From the NCBI GenBank assembly GCA_949752735.1, contig OX457038.1, positions 63,355,470 to 63,419,469 on the forward strand: a stretch of DNA of 64,000 nt. The letters are read 5' to 3'. The translations under genes were made by a program, and so were the position numbers. This document shows positions 22,379-32,477 of the stretch, one piece after another. This DNA is from Lumbricus terrestris. Taxonomy: Eukaryota; Annelida; Clitellata; Crassiclitellata; Lumbricidae. The notes under the pieces were generated by a model that made no database searches, was not told where the DNA came from, and saw nothing but the letters and a program-made list of their open reading frames with translations. Numbering within the stretch: the stretch's first letter is position 1; each line of letters starts with the position of its first letter.

Positions 22379-22558
22379 TGAAAAGTTTGACACTCTTGCC
22401 CCGACACTTGGGGCAAAAGTGACATACCGCTACTAAGTAAAAATGTTGACACTCTTGCCCCGACCATTGGGGCAAAAGTGGCGTACTGCTACACAGTGGA
22501 AATGTTGACACTCTTGCCCCGATACTCGGGGCAAAAGTAGCATACTGCTTACTCATGC
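22379..22558. repeat. Three tandem 60-bp units with hairpin CTTGCCCC..GGGGCAAAAG
   Basis: Three head-to-tail units of 59-60 bp, each with GTTTGACACTCTTGCCCCGA or a close variant followed by ..GGGGCAAAAGT. Each unit can fold on itself. Upstream, at 22196-22225, a GGGGAGAGCGGGGCAAGAGG word resembles the inverted form, so the array may be subterminal DNA of an unrecognised transposon. Confidence 0.8.
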
Positions 22559-22609
22559 AGAATTGATGGGTAAGCATATGATACGATGTCATGGCCATCA
22601 TTTCCTAGT

Positions 22610-22906
22610 TTTGATGCTCTCTGTTCTAGAGCTGACTCTGCTCTTTTCCGCTCTATCCTAATTAAATCCTTGTCACATTCTTCACGACCTCCTCCCTCCC
22701 ATTAAGGTCACTCCATACAATACTCGACCAAGGCCACATAATCTAACCCTTCCTAGAGTTGATTCTTTTGCCAGAAACAGTTTTATTATGCGAATGTTAT
22801 ATAACTTTGCATAAATGTTTTCTATTTTTCTATTATTTATTTCCTCTGTAAACTACTGTGCGTTTGCTGGTGGTATAATAAAGAATATTCTTACTTACTT
22901 ACTTAC
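22610..22906 (+). pseudogene. LINE 3' end remnant with (TTAC)n tail
   Basis: Degenerate protein-like text, ending near 22810 with the equivalent of ..F-x-x-R-M-L-Y-N-F-A, fits the C-terminus of a non-LTR retrotransposon. AATAAAG and four TTAC repeats (22890-22906) follow. The piggyBac element inserted directly after this tail. Confidence 0.45.
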
Positions 22907-23433
22907 TTAACCCTTTCGTCCCCAGTGACTCCAATTGGAGTCATTGGTGCAAATAATTTTTTTCCATAAGTTATCTCATATTCTGGTAACCAGAATTAAT
23001 TCATTATCAACATTCATATAATGTTGAATTTTTTCAAACAGGTTAGCATGACATTATCATCCTAGGTGGCACCACAATAATAGGCTCAACATTGGCCTTG
23101 AGCAACAAATTTTTATGATACCTTTGGCAATCCTTTTTTCTATGAAATAAAAGGTATCCAGTGGTAAGAAAATCGTTTTGATGCTTTTATGTATATGTTT
23201 TAGCTAACAGAGGATGTATTGTGGTTTTCAATTAAAAAAACACCGAGAAAAAGTGAGTTTTGCACATGACTCCATTTGGAGTCAATGGGTCTCAAAGGTT
23301 CAAAATATGTACGGCATTACATTTTTGTTGCCGTTTCTCTTTTACTATTTTGACTCTGATTCGATGACTTCAGCATATACATCAACTTCAATGACAATAG
23401 GAGAGTAAAACGAACCGAGATGACCCAAGCTAT

Positions 23434-23669
23434 GACCGATACTACAAAGTGCGACCACTTCTCAGCATGGTGAGAGATGCGTTCCTACAGCTTGAACCCA
23501 AAGAAAAGATGAGCGTTGATGAGCAAATGATTCTATACAAGAGCAAGAACCCACTAAGGCAATACATTAGAAAGGAACCAGAGACATAGGGCTTCAAAGT
23601 TCTAGTTTGATGTGGTGTGAGTGGTGTAATTGGCCTCACATACGACTTCTTTGTGTACGAAGGGAAGTC
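23434..23669 (+). pseudogene. piggyBac transposase fragment with stop codons
   Basis: One frame reads through DRYYKVRPLL, then MSVDEQMILYKSKNPLRQYI and GVSGVIGLTYDFFVYEGKS. The S-V/I-D-E-Q-M motif followed by K-x-x-L-x-Q-Y is the conserved catalytic neighbourhood of piggyBac transposases. Two in-frame stops (TAG after PET, TGA before CGVSG) break it, and the rest of the gene is not recognisable. Confidence 0.85.
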
Positions 23670-24059
23670 TGAGTGTTGGAGGAAGAGGGATGAGGATCAG
23701 CTGACGTATACGTGTTGATGCTAATTCTGGTCTAGTTGTGGTACGATGGCTTGCAAACTCCTATGTTCAGCTTTCATCAACCCACACCATGGGATTAGTT
23801 CATGGGAGGGGGTTAGGGGGCTAAGCTCCCCAAGAACCCACATACTTGACCCTGCATCGATAAGGACTCCCAAGGGTCCGGCGAATGGTAGCCTAATGTG
23901 GGGGCAGTAGGAGAGCAGGGGGCCGAGACTAGTGAGAGGACTGTCCACCAGCCCCCTCACACCAAACTAAGAAAACGAAGTCTGACAGTCTGTAGCAGTA
24001 CCCATGGAAGGATCCAAGGGGCCAAACAGGCCATGGCCTCACATATGACATTTACACAG

Positions 24060-24640
24060 AACGTGTGTGTTGTGTGTGTGTGTGCCGTGTGTATGTGTGT
24101 GCTGTGTGTGTGTGTGTGTGCGACTGTGCGTTGTGTGTATGTGTGTACTGTATGTGTGCGTTTGTATGTGTTTCTGTGCGCGTTGTGTGTATGTTGTATG
24201 TGTTGTGTGTGTGCATTTTGTGTGTGTGCATGTGTGCACTGTATATGTGTGTTTGTATGTGTGTGTTGTGTGTATGTGTGTGTTGTATGTGTGTTGTGTG
24301 TGTATGTGTTGTGTGTGTGTGCATTGTGTGCACATGCGTGTACTGTATATGTGTGTTTGTATGTGTGTGTTGTGTGTATGTGTTTGTTGTATGTGTGTGT
24401 TGTATGTGTTTTGTGTGTGCATTTTGTGTGTGTATGTGTGCACTGTATATGTGTGTTTGTATGTGTGTGTTGTGTGTACTGTATGTGTGTATGTGTGTTG
24501 TGTGTGTATGTGTGCATTGCGTGCGTATGCGTGTACTGTATATGTGTGTTTGTATGTGTGGGTGTGTTTGTGTGTGCGTTGTGTATGTGTGTGCGTGCGT
24601 GTGTTTGTGTGTGCGTATGCGTGGGAGCGCGTGTTATGTC
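24060..24640. repeat. GT-rich degenerate minisatellite inside piggyBac
   Basis: About 580 bp of TGTGTGTATGTGTG-type sequence with a higher-order period that includes CACTGTATATGTGTGTTTGTA, seen about four times. Open frames rich in Cys/Val or His/Thr over it are artefacts. Confidence 0.9.
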
Positions 24641-25164
24641 AAGCGAAATATATGTTCGTTTTCGAAATTGAGACATTGAGTACCATTGACGCCAAATGGA
24701 GTCATACCAAAAAATGTATAAAAAAATTAATTTTTTATTAAAATTTTACTTTTTATGTTTTATACTATGTCATTGATTAGAAATAACTGAACAATATATT
24801 TTTTTATTGATCAGAATTAAATTGGGAACGAAAGGGTTAAACTTTCGCAGGCAAGTTCCATATCTATTTCTGGCTGGTTTAGCTCACGTGTATGGGTCTT
24901 TTCAATAGAAAGCCTGTTGGTGATTTTCGCTGACTCCAGCTGTGCAGTGATGGAGCACGAGGTACTGGTCGAAGATGTACGGAAGTTGGCGATCAATAAC
25001 CTGGAGACATATATTGCTAGGACGCAAGTTCGACTTAGTGTACTGTTTGATTTCCAATAGGCCAAACTGTTTCAGAATCTCTAGCCTCATGTCTAACTAT
25101 GCGCTTCCGGAGTAGACCTGATTTTAATGTTGATGAAAATGCTTGAGGCAGCTGCCATGGTGAA

Positions 25165-25237
25165 TGGAACTCTACCAGAACCAATCCGTAGATCATTCTA
25201 CATTACTATTTTAGTATCTAAGCTTAGACTACTAGGC
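25165..25237 (+). pseudogene. LINE tail, left half, interrupted by LTR element
   Basis: TGGAACTCTACCAGAACCAA and what follows align with 18745-18815 with small gaps. The sequence stops at the ATAC target duplication and resumes at 32482 after the retrotransposon. Confidence 0.6.
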
Positions 25238-25241
25238 ATAC

Positions 25242-26071
25242 TGTAAGCTTTTGCCCCCTTGATGTCGTCGCTATCTCATCGAAGGGGGACGGCGAGGGAG
25301 CAATGGATGGATGATTATGAAGAGGCGTTGTAGCTTGATAACCGAGAGAGTCAGAATTTGGAATAGGTTGCAAATCGGAATGGTTCATTGAATAGGAGTC
25401 GTATATTTCAGAGTTAGCGGTTATTCTACCAGGACGCCGCTCGAGTGGAATGAAGGACATATCGTCGCCGGTTCTCTGTCCGAGAACACCCGCCGCCAGG
25501 GGTCGGGCTGGGTCCGACTGCTCCCTGCCGTAGTCTGCTTCTAATTGGCCTGACACCACGCTAGCGTGCCACAACTGCATGAGTCCTACTCGGGCATCCG
25601 CTCGGGCCTCGTCGTCCGCCGCGGTTGTAATTATAGTTTCCCTCGGATCTCGTGTGAATGCGTCTTCTGCTCGATCACAGGCGGAGTTATTATTGTTCGA
25701 GTACGCGTGGGCAGTATTAAGGGTTGAATCATGGGAGGAATGTTTTTGTTGGGTTGCCATTTTATCTTGCATTAGTTCACCAACAAACAACACACACAGA
25801 TTCGCAGACTTAATCACCACTCGCAGTGTATTATCATTAAGGTAAAATCGCAAACAAACTGTCCGATTCAACTAAAATTACTAAAACCGGCCATACGACA
25901 ACGTGTCAGCCATTACAGAACGCAACAGAAAAGGGAAGATCTTAATCTTAAAGCGTTGACTATCAGTCGGTAGCTATGGGTAATTAATTGGCGCCCGCTA
26001 AATCTCGGCGGTTTCCACTATACCGTTTGGCCGTATCACGTGGCACGTGAGCTAAGGGCTGGTCCTTTACA
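25242..26071 (-). repeat. 3' LTR, 830 bp
   Basis: It begins TGTAAAGG and ends GCTTACA on the minus strand, giving TG..CA termini with TGTAA/TTACA inverted ends. It has the same length as the other LTR. It carries a 5'-truncated copy of the gag start that runs into a stop just outside the LTR. Confidence 0.95.
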
Positions 26072-26084
26072 CTCTCCCCCACCT
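26072..26084 (-). other. Polypurine tract
   Basis: On the minus strand AGGTGGGGGAGAG lies directly against the TGTAAAGG start of the 3' LTR, the expected position for the plus-strand primer of reverse transcription. Confidence 0.85.
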
Positions 26085-26508
26085 ACTCAAGTGGTGAAAC
26101 CACGGGGAAACCAACAAACGGTACTGGACCATTCAAACAACGGTCAACCCCTCTACAAATTTCCATACCTCGGGTCTATATCAAAATATTTCATCCGGCA
26201 AATGTAAATTTGGACTACTGGGTCACCGACTGTTCCTACCCATGCACCCAATGTTATAACGCAACGTTAACAAAGCGCTCCAACAGAATGCAGAAACAAA
26301 CAAACACGAAACAGTAGAATCATCCTTAGCCTGCTACATGATTAACTATCGCACGACCAGGGTCGTCTGTTTCCTTGCACAATCCCTTAATCAGAAGTTC
26401 GGGTTCGGGCAACACAAACACTTATCTAGGTGATTGACATCACCAACACGGTTTCACAACGGTGAATAATACGTTTTCACAACGGTGAATAACTGGTCAG
26501 GGCGTGGT
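26085..26508 (-). other. Retrotransposon region between pol stop and polypurine tract
   Basis: About 420 bp without an open frame. It is the 3' untranslated internal part of the element; I see no env or chromodomain-coding sequence. Confidence 0.6.
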
Positions 26509-29500
26509 TTATAAACGAAACCGAACAGGAAGAACATGGGGACGGGTTGGTCTGGGGACAGAGTTCAGTTCCTCGTCTCGGACAAGTTCGTCAAGTCCCA
26601 AAGGTTCGTCTCGCTCAGTAACATCGTTCGAGATCGGCATATCCCAGTCCTTCGGACAGTCTCCCCCAAAGTTTTTCAGTTTGTCCACATAAACTAACTT
26701 CGGCTGAGCACGGGTCGACTTCTGTATTCGGTAGAGTACTGGTCCGACGCGCTCCAGAACTTTGTACGGTCCTTCGTAGAACTTGGCCCACTTGGTCTTG
26801 ATACCGGTGTGTCGACGGGGACAGTAGTACCATACCCATTGGCCAGGTTCGAAAGTCGCGGGTCGAACTCGAAGGTTGTATCGGGCAGTCCGATGCTGCG
26901 CGACCTGCTGGAAGTGAGTTCTCACCAGTCGATATGTGTCCTGCATCCGGTGCAGTCGTTGGTCCACAAACTCGTCCACTGTTTGGTCGCTGAGTTCGAT
27001 TGCCGAGCCATCGCTAAGGACTAGGTCGATGGGCGCGATGACTTCTCGTCCCATAAACAGCAGGTTGGGGCTGAATCCCGTACCCGAATGCTTGGTGGCA
27101 CGGTACGCAGCCATCACTCCAGGTAAGAGGATGTCCCAGTCCTTCTGACGTTGCGATACCACTTTACCCAGCATACTGTTCAGTGTCCGATGGAATCTTT
27201 CCACCATCCCGTTAGTACTTGGTTTGTATGCTGAGGTCCGAATCTTATCGATCTCCAGGCGGCGGCACAAATCTTGGAAGAGGTGCGATTCGAAGCACGG
27301 ACCTTGGTCGGAGAGGATTTGACGCGGACAACCATAGCGTGGAAAGAACTGGTCGCAAAGTACTTTCGCGACGGTTCCAGCCTCCTGGTTCCGGATAGGG
27401 AACGCTTCTGCCCAGCGTGAGAAATGGTCGATCACCGTTAGGATGTACTTGTGGCCAGCGCTGGACACTGGGTGTGGTCCAGTGATGTCGATCCCAAGTC
27501 GATCCATCGGCTCCCCAATTCTCATGTCTTGCAGAAGTCCTTGCTGGGGGGGTTTCTCGCGACGGTACCTCGAACATTCGGTACAGCGGAGCAGTTCGCG
27601 TTGCACGTCGTCCTTCCAAAGCGGCCAGTATACGCGATTGCTCAGCTGCGTAGACGTTCGCCTCAGTCCCAGGTGTCCTCCGGTCATTCCGCGATGAGCC
27701 AAACGAATCAGGTCTACCCGTCGACGGGGCGGAGGTACGAGCTGCCATCGTTCGATCTCTCCCGAACCGACAGTTAACCAGGTTCGGTGGAGCAGGTCAT
27801 TTCGGAGAACGAGCTGCGGCCACTGCGACACTAGTATCTTAATCGTTCCGCTTAGGGGACGAACTACTTCGGGCGGCGGTGGGCCTTTGGACGCACGAAG
27901 CTGCGCCACTACCCATCCGAGATCCGGGTCGTCGTCTTGCTCTTTCTTTAAAGTCTCTATATCCCAGTCAGCTGGAAGGGATTCTTCAGGTTGGGGAGGA
28001 ATTCGCGCAGTTCGTACCATCTCCACGTGGTGCGGTCGCCGCGAGAGGGCGTCAGCGTTGAGGTGCGCGGAGCCGGCTCGGTGCTGGATCTCGAAATCGA
28101 ACTCCTCAATGGTAGTCAGCCACCGGGCTTGTTGACCGATGGGCAGGGGTGTGCGCCGCAACCACTGTAAGGCAGAATGGTCTGTCCTCAACAGGAACCG
28201 ACGTCCAAGCAGGTATGGTCGGAAATTCTTGAGGTAGTAGATGATCGCAAGAAGTTCCCGCCTCGTAACATCATAGTTCCTCTCTGCTGCCGAGCAGAGC
28301 CGACTACCATAGCTGATTACTCGCTCCTGGTTCTTTTGTAGTTGCGCGAGCACAGCTCCTATCGAATCTCCCGACGCGTCCGTATCAAGGATGAACATGC
28401 CTTCATCCCTAGGCGGCGCCAACACGGGGGCATCAGTTAACTTCTCCTTCAAGTCTGCGAAGGCGGTCTCACACTCGCCGGTCCAGCAAAACGGTTGACC
28501 TTTCCGCGTCAGCTCGTGCAAGGGTCGGGCAATTTTCGCGAAGTCCGGTACGAATCGCCGGTAGTAGGAGCATAACCCGACGAATGATCGGACTTCTTTC
28601 AGGTTCCTCGGGGTCGGCCATTCTCGTACTGCCTGTACTTTGGATGGATCAGTGGCCACTCCTTGTGCACTGATAACATGACCCAAGAACGTCACACTGG
28701 CCTGGAGCAAGTGACACTTGGTCGGTTTTAACTTAAGGTTCTCCTTCGTGAGTCTCTGTAAAATTTGCTCCAACCGATCTAGGTGAGTCTCAATGTCTTT
28801 GGCAAAGACAATAATATCGTCCAAGTAGATTAGACATATGGAAAAGTTCAAACCGGCCATGACTAAGTTCATCATGCGAGAGAATGACGCAGGACTGTTG
28901 CACAGCCCAAATGGCAGTACACGAAATTGAAAGCTACCTCTTCGAGTCACGAAGGCAGTTTTATGTTTGTCGCGAGGGTGCACAGCTAATTGGTGGTAAC
29001 CGGCTCGAAGATCGAACGTGCTGAACCACTTGGCGTCGCCGAGGGCATCGATGCTCTCGCTGATCAGCGGCAGAGGGTACGCGTCCTTTCTGGTCTTTAG
29101 GTTCACCGCGCGGTAGTCTACACAGAACCTGGCCGTGCCATCTTTCTTGGTAACCATGACCACATTGCTGGCCCACTCCGAAGCGGATGGTTCTATGAGG
29201 CCTTGTTGCAACATCGTCTCCACCTGGGCATCGATCTCTGGCAACAAGGTCAGGGGCTGGCGTCGCAGGGGTTGTCGCACCGGGGCCTCGTTCCCAGTAT
29301 CAATTTCATGTCTAATCACTTCGGTGTATCCCATGTCCCAGTCTCCCGACGAGAAAGCCTGACGATTATCCAGCACAATCTTTCTCAGCCGATCTCTAGC
29401 CTCTTGCGGAACGTCGTCAGACACGCTCTGCCATAGAGGGGACAGCAGACTGTCTGGGTCACTAACCGCGTCGACTTCTGTGGTTCGGTTCACCATGGCC

Positions 29501-32277
29501 GGTCGGTTTTTTCGGTCGTCCTCGGATTTCGACTCCTTTAGCTGAACCTCCTCTAGGTTCCATTGGCTGCCTACTTTCAAACGAATCGTTTGACTCGTTG
29601 GATTCATCACTCTGGCCAGTAGATCTGTGGCCCGACCCGGTAGCAGCGTACTGGCTACTAGAATACCAGATTCCAGCACTTGCGACTGTACGGCCCAGAG
29701 TCGAGGGTCGTCCTTCATGTTGGGAAGAACAGCAAACACCTCCACATCCAATTCGCTCATAGGTGGCACCTTAACAGTTCTTGCCAACGCAATTTTTCTA
29801 CACCGCGCGATTCCTGCTACCCGAGACAGTGGGTAGTCTCGTCCCTGTAGTTGAATTGATCGCTCGCGGAAATTCCAATTCGCGTTCTGTTGTTCCAGCC
29901 AATTGAGTCCCAGAATCATCTCGCTCAGCTGCTCGGTGACGAGGCACGGAATCTGGAAGGTCTGCCTTGCGATTTCACCTTGCACCATAATCTCACCCAG
30001 CACACGAATGCTGGTGCCATTGGCCGCGTTCAGGAGCTGTCGCGATTCTCGCATGTCTTGAAGACGTACTAACGAAGCGGGAATTAACGACATCTCGCTT
30101 CCTGTGTCAATCAGAGCGAGGATCTTGCGCCCATTTATCCGAAGTGGCAAGTACGCGTTAGTACTTCCTTGAATATATCTTGCGTTAGCTATCCTTTCTC
30201 CTTCTTCTTGGCCTTGTACGTCTGTCCTTGCTTGTGGACAGTCTTTCCGGAAATGTCCTGGCTGCAAGCAGAGAAAGCACCGACCATCACTTCGTCGATT
30301 CCTTCGACCTTGCGTCTCTAAATTGTTTCTCGTTCCTCCCTCCGATCTCCGTCGATTTTCCATCGGCACATATCGAGATTCTACCGAGTGTCTTTCCCTT
30401 CCGTCAGATGCTTGCAACGTTGGCCCACACCACCACTGTTCCATCTGCAGTTGACGCTGCTCCATGTTAGCCATTTGCTCCGACAATCTACGAAGCAATT
30501 CTTCGCTAGGACTGTCATCGGTTCGGATCGCTTGGATTCGTCCCGATCTACGCTCATGGTCTCCAGTTCTACCTCGAGTTGCTCGATTCGCCTCTAGTCG
30601 AATAGCACATCTGCACGCTGCTTCGAGGTTAGTCGGTTCGCGGTCTCTCACGCATAGGGCAAGCTCGGCGTCCTCTATTGCGTCGAGAAATGCATCGATG
30701 GCGACCATCTCACTCATCTCCGTGGGCGGACCAGCATAGGCCAGCACCATCAGGCGTCGGATGTCTTGCGCTAATTCTTGCAAGGACTCTTCTTTTCTCT
30801 GTTTCCGCGCACGAAGTTGCGTACGATATAATGTTGTCTGGTCCGAACATCCATATCTGCTCCTAAGTCGCTTTATCAGATCGCTCGAGGATGACAGACC
30901 TGAGGCGTGAAATTCCCACAACAGATGCGCTGCTGGTCCTACCATGGCACACATCAATTGGTTCACCTTTTCGTCCTCGTCCCATCCATTCTGTCTCGAA
31001 CAGATCTCAAACTTGACTAGAAACGCTTCCAGAGGCGTTTGACCATCAAATTTCTCTTGTTTCAGCCACTGCTTGTGTCTGTCTCTTGGTTCCTTCTTCG
31101 TTTCATCCTCCGTACATGATTTCGGTTCGATGGTCGGCTTATATCTCAACCCATCGCCTTCACTTGAAATCACTGCACGAGTTTCTAACCGACTGGACAC
31201 CACAGGACAACTTAGCTTTTGTCCGGCTTCAGCACACAACCCAGGACTATCGCTTACACTTTTTCCATTCTGCACGCAAATCTCGTTTAGATACCTGCAC
31301 AGTTTTTGTAATGGACCCAAAATGTCTTGCAATTGTCCAGTCTGAGTCGTCGTCGTGCTTTCCTTTACTCGTGAAGAATTAATGCTAGTTCCATCAACTT
31401 CTTCCTTTCCCCTTGCGTACTCTTGTCGATATATGCTCCTTTCCTTCACTTCGTTGCCTCTTAATATCTCGACTCTCCTTTCATCTTTCCGTCTCTCTAT
31501 TTCGTCTCTGGTCTCGTTATCAACTCTCGAACACCTTTCATTCTCTTCATCATCTTTTAAGCGCAATCTCCAACTTCTGAAATCACTTGTAAGTTTGGGC
31601 TGTCCTGTTTCATCCATTTCAACACACCCCACACTTCTGGAATCACTTGTAAGCTTTTGCCCCCTTGATGTCGTCGCTATCTCATCGAAGGGGGACGGCG
31701 AGGGAGCAATGGATGGATGATTATGAAGAGGCGTTGTAGCTTGATAACCGAGAGAGTCAGAATTTGGAATAGGTTGCAAATCGGAATGGTTCATTGAATA
31801 GGAGTCGTATATTTCAGAGTTAGCGGTTATTCTACCAGGACGCCGCTCGAGTGGAATGAAGGACATATCGTCGCCGGTTCTCTGTCCGAGAACACCCGCC
31901 GCCAGGGGTCGGGCTGGGTCCGACTGCTCCCTGCCGTAGTCTGCTTCTAATTGGCCTGACACCACGCTAGCGTGCCACAACTGCATGAGTCCTACTCGGG
32001 CATCCGCTCGGGCCTCGTCGTCCGCCGCGGTTGTAATTATAGTTTCCCTCGGATCTCGTGTGAATGCGTCTTCTGCTCGATCACAGGCGGAGTTATTATT
32101 GTTCGAGTACGCGTGGGCAGTATTAAGGGTTGAATCATGGGAGGAATGTTTTTGTTGGGTTGCCATTTTATCTTGCATTAGTTCACCAACAAACAACACA
32201 CACAGATTCGCAGACTTAATCACCACTCGCAGTGTATTATCATTAAGGTAAAATCGCAAACAAACTGTCCGATTCAA
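26509..32277 (-). CDS. Gag-Pol polyprotein of Ty3/gypsy retrotransposon, 1922 codons
   Basis: One unbroken frame fuses Gag and Pol without a frameshift. The first ATG is at 32277, but ATGGC at 32166 (MATQQKH) has better context and is my preferred start. Both lie inside the 5' LTR. Gag (to about residue 655) contains the retrotransposon gag core (EAFLVKFEICSRQNGW..) and a CCHC zinc knuckle (CFLCLQPGHFRKDC, near 665). The protease has ALIDTGSEMSLI (about 720). Reverse transcriptase covers about 1020-1200 with IYLDDIIVF (about 1150). RNase H has LDTDASGDSIGAVL (about 1297). Integrase has the H-H-C-C zinc domain (HRGMTGGHLG..CTECSR, about 1528) and the D-D-E core (LGIDITGP, LSDQGPCF, GMVERFHR, about 1600-1692), then a GPY/F-type module (FYEGPYKVLERVGP, about 1840). 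All catalytic motifs are present. A chromodomain is not evident. Expression presumably uses the LTR promoter, which contains two overlapping CACGTG-like words near its 5' edge. Confidence 0.97.
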   Translation of the reverse strand: MNRTVCLRFYLNDNTLRVVIKSANLCVLFVGELMQDKMATQQKHSSHDSTLNTAHAYSNNNNSACDRAEDAFTRDPRETIITTAADDEARADARVGLMQLWHASVVSGQLEADYGREQSDPARPLAAGVLGQRTGDDMSFIPLERRPGRITANSEIYDSYSMNHSDLQPIPNSDSLGYQATTPLHNHPSIAPSPSPFDEIATTSRGQKLTSDSRSVGCVEMDETGQPKLTSDFRSWRLRLKDDEENERCSRVDNETRDEIERRKDERRVEILRGNEVKERSIYRQEYARGKEEVDGTSINSSRVKESTTTTQTGQLQDILGPLQKLCRYLNEICVQNGKSVSDSPGLCAEAGQKLSCPVVSSRLETRAVISSEGDGLRYKPTIEPKSCTEDETKKEPRDRHKQWLKQEKFDGQTPLEAFLVKFEICSRQNGWDEDEKVNQLMCAMVGPAAHLLWEFHASGLSSSSDLIKRLRSRYGCSDQTTLYRTQLRARKQRKEESLQELAQDIRRLMVLAYAGPPTEMSEMVAIDAFLDAIEDAELALCVRDREPTNLEAACRCAIRLEANRATRGRTGDHERRSGRIQAIRTDDSPSEELLRRLSEQMANMEQRQLQMEQWWCGPTLQASDGRERHSVESRYVPMENRRRSEGGTRNNLETQGRRNRRSDGRCFLCLQPGHFRKDCPQARTDVQGQEEGERIANARYIQGSTNAYLPLRINGRKILALIDTGSEMSLIPASLVRLQDMRESRQLLNAANGTSIRVLGEIMVQGEIARQTFQIPCLVTEQLSEMILGLNWLEQQNANWNFRERSIQLQGRDYPLSRVAGIARCRKIALARTVKVPPMSELDVEVFAVLPNMKDDPRLWAVQSQVLESGILVASTLLPGRATDLLARVMNPTSQTIRLKVGSQWNLEEVQLKESKSEDDRKNRPAMVNRTTEVDAVSDPDSLLSPLWQSVSDDVPQEARDRLRKIVLDNRQAFSSGDWDMGYTEVIRHEIDTGNEAPVRQPLRRQPLTLLPEIDAQVETMLQQGLIEPSASEWASNVVMVTKKDGTARFCVDYRAVNLKTRKDAYPLPLISESIDALGDAKWFSTFDLRAGYHQLAVHPRDKHKTAFVTRRGSFQFRVLPFGLCNSPASFSRMMNLVMAGLNFSICLIYLDDIIVFAKDIETHLDRLEQILQRLTKENLKLKPTKCHLLQASVTFLGHVISAQGVATDPSKVQAVREWPTPRNLKEVRSFVGLCSYYRRFVPDFAKIARPLHELTRKGQPFCWTGECETAFADLKEKLTDAPVLAPPRDEGMFILDTDASGDSIGAVLAQLQKNQERVISYGSRLCSAAERNYDVTRRELLAIIYYLKNFRPYLLGRRFLLRTDHSALQWLRRTPLPIGQQARWLTTIEEFDFEIQHRAGSAHLNADALSRRPHHVEMVRTARIPPQPEESLPADWDIETLKKEQDDDPDLGWVVAQLRASKGPPPPEVVRPLSGTIKILVSQWPQLVLRNDLLHRTWLTVGSGEIERWQLVPPPRRRVDLIRLAHRGMTGGHLGLRRTSTQLSNRVYWPLWKDDVQRELLRCTECSRYRREKPPQQGLLQDMRIGEPMDRLGIDITGPHPVSSAGHKYILTVIDHFSRWAEAFPIRNQEAGTVAKVLCDQFFPRYGCPRQILSDQGPCFESHLFQDLCRRLEIDKIRTSAYKPSTNGMVERFHRTLNSMLGKVVSQRQKDWDILLPGVMAAYRATKHSGTGFSPNLLFMGREVIAPIDLVLSDGSAIELSDQTVDEFVDQRLHRMQDTYRLVRTHFQQVAQHRTARYNLRVRPATFEPGQWVWYYCPRRHTGIKTKWAKFYEGPYKVLERVGPVLYRIQKSTRAQPKLVYVDKLKNFGGDCPKDWDMPISNDVTERDEPLGLDELVRDEELNSVPRPTRPHVLPVRFRL

Positions 32278-32477
32278 CTAAAATTACTAAAACCGGCCAT
32301 ACGACAACGTGTCAGCCATTACAGAACGCAACAGAAAAGGGAAGATCTTAATCTTAAAGCGTTGACTATCAGTCGGTAGCTATGGGTAATTAATTGGCGC
32401 CCGCTAAATCTCGGCGGTTTCCACTATACCGTTTGGCCGTATCACGTGGCACGTGAGCTAAGGGCTGGTCCTTTACA
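31648..32477 (-). repeat. 5' LTR, 830 bp, containing the gag start
   Basis: A direct repeat of 25242-26071. The gag frame is open across the LTR/internal junction at 31648, so about 173 codons (from 32166) or 210 codons (from 32277) of Gag are LTR-encoded. Next to the LTR the internal sequence starts AGTGATTCCAGAAGTG, not the TGG of a usual tRNA primer-binding site. Confidence 0.95.

Larger units (their letters stand above)
22911..24836. mobile_element. piggyBac transposon, degenerate
   Basis: TTAA flanks both sides (22907-22910, 24837-24840). The ends CCCTTTCGTCCCCA and TGGGAACGAAAGGG are inverted repeats. TTAA target sites with CCC ends are diagnostic of piggyBac. GACTCCAATTGGAGTC, a palindrome, lies just inside the left end. 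Related words occur at about 23269-23286 and 24690-24705, possible transposase-binding repeats. The interior holds a broken transposase and a 580-bp GT-rich array. Confidence 0.9.

Noticed and set aside
23898..24741. Cys/Val-rich or His/Thr-rich frames of 200-257 codons
   Set aside because: Translations of the GT-rich array inside a degenerate piggyBac element.
31985..32251. Plus-strand frame of 88 codons present twice (also 25579-25845)
   Set aside because: It is the antisense shadow of the LTR-encoded Gag start and is duplicated only because the LTR is.
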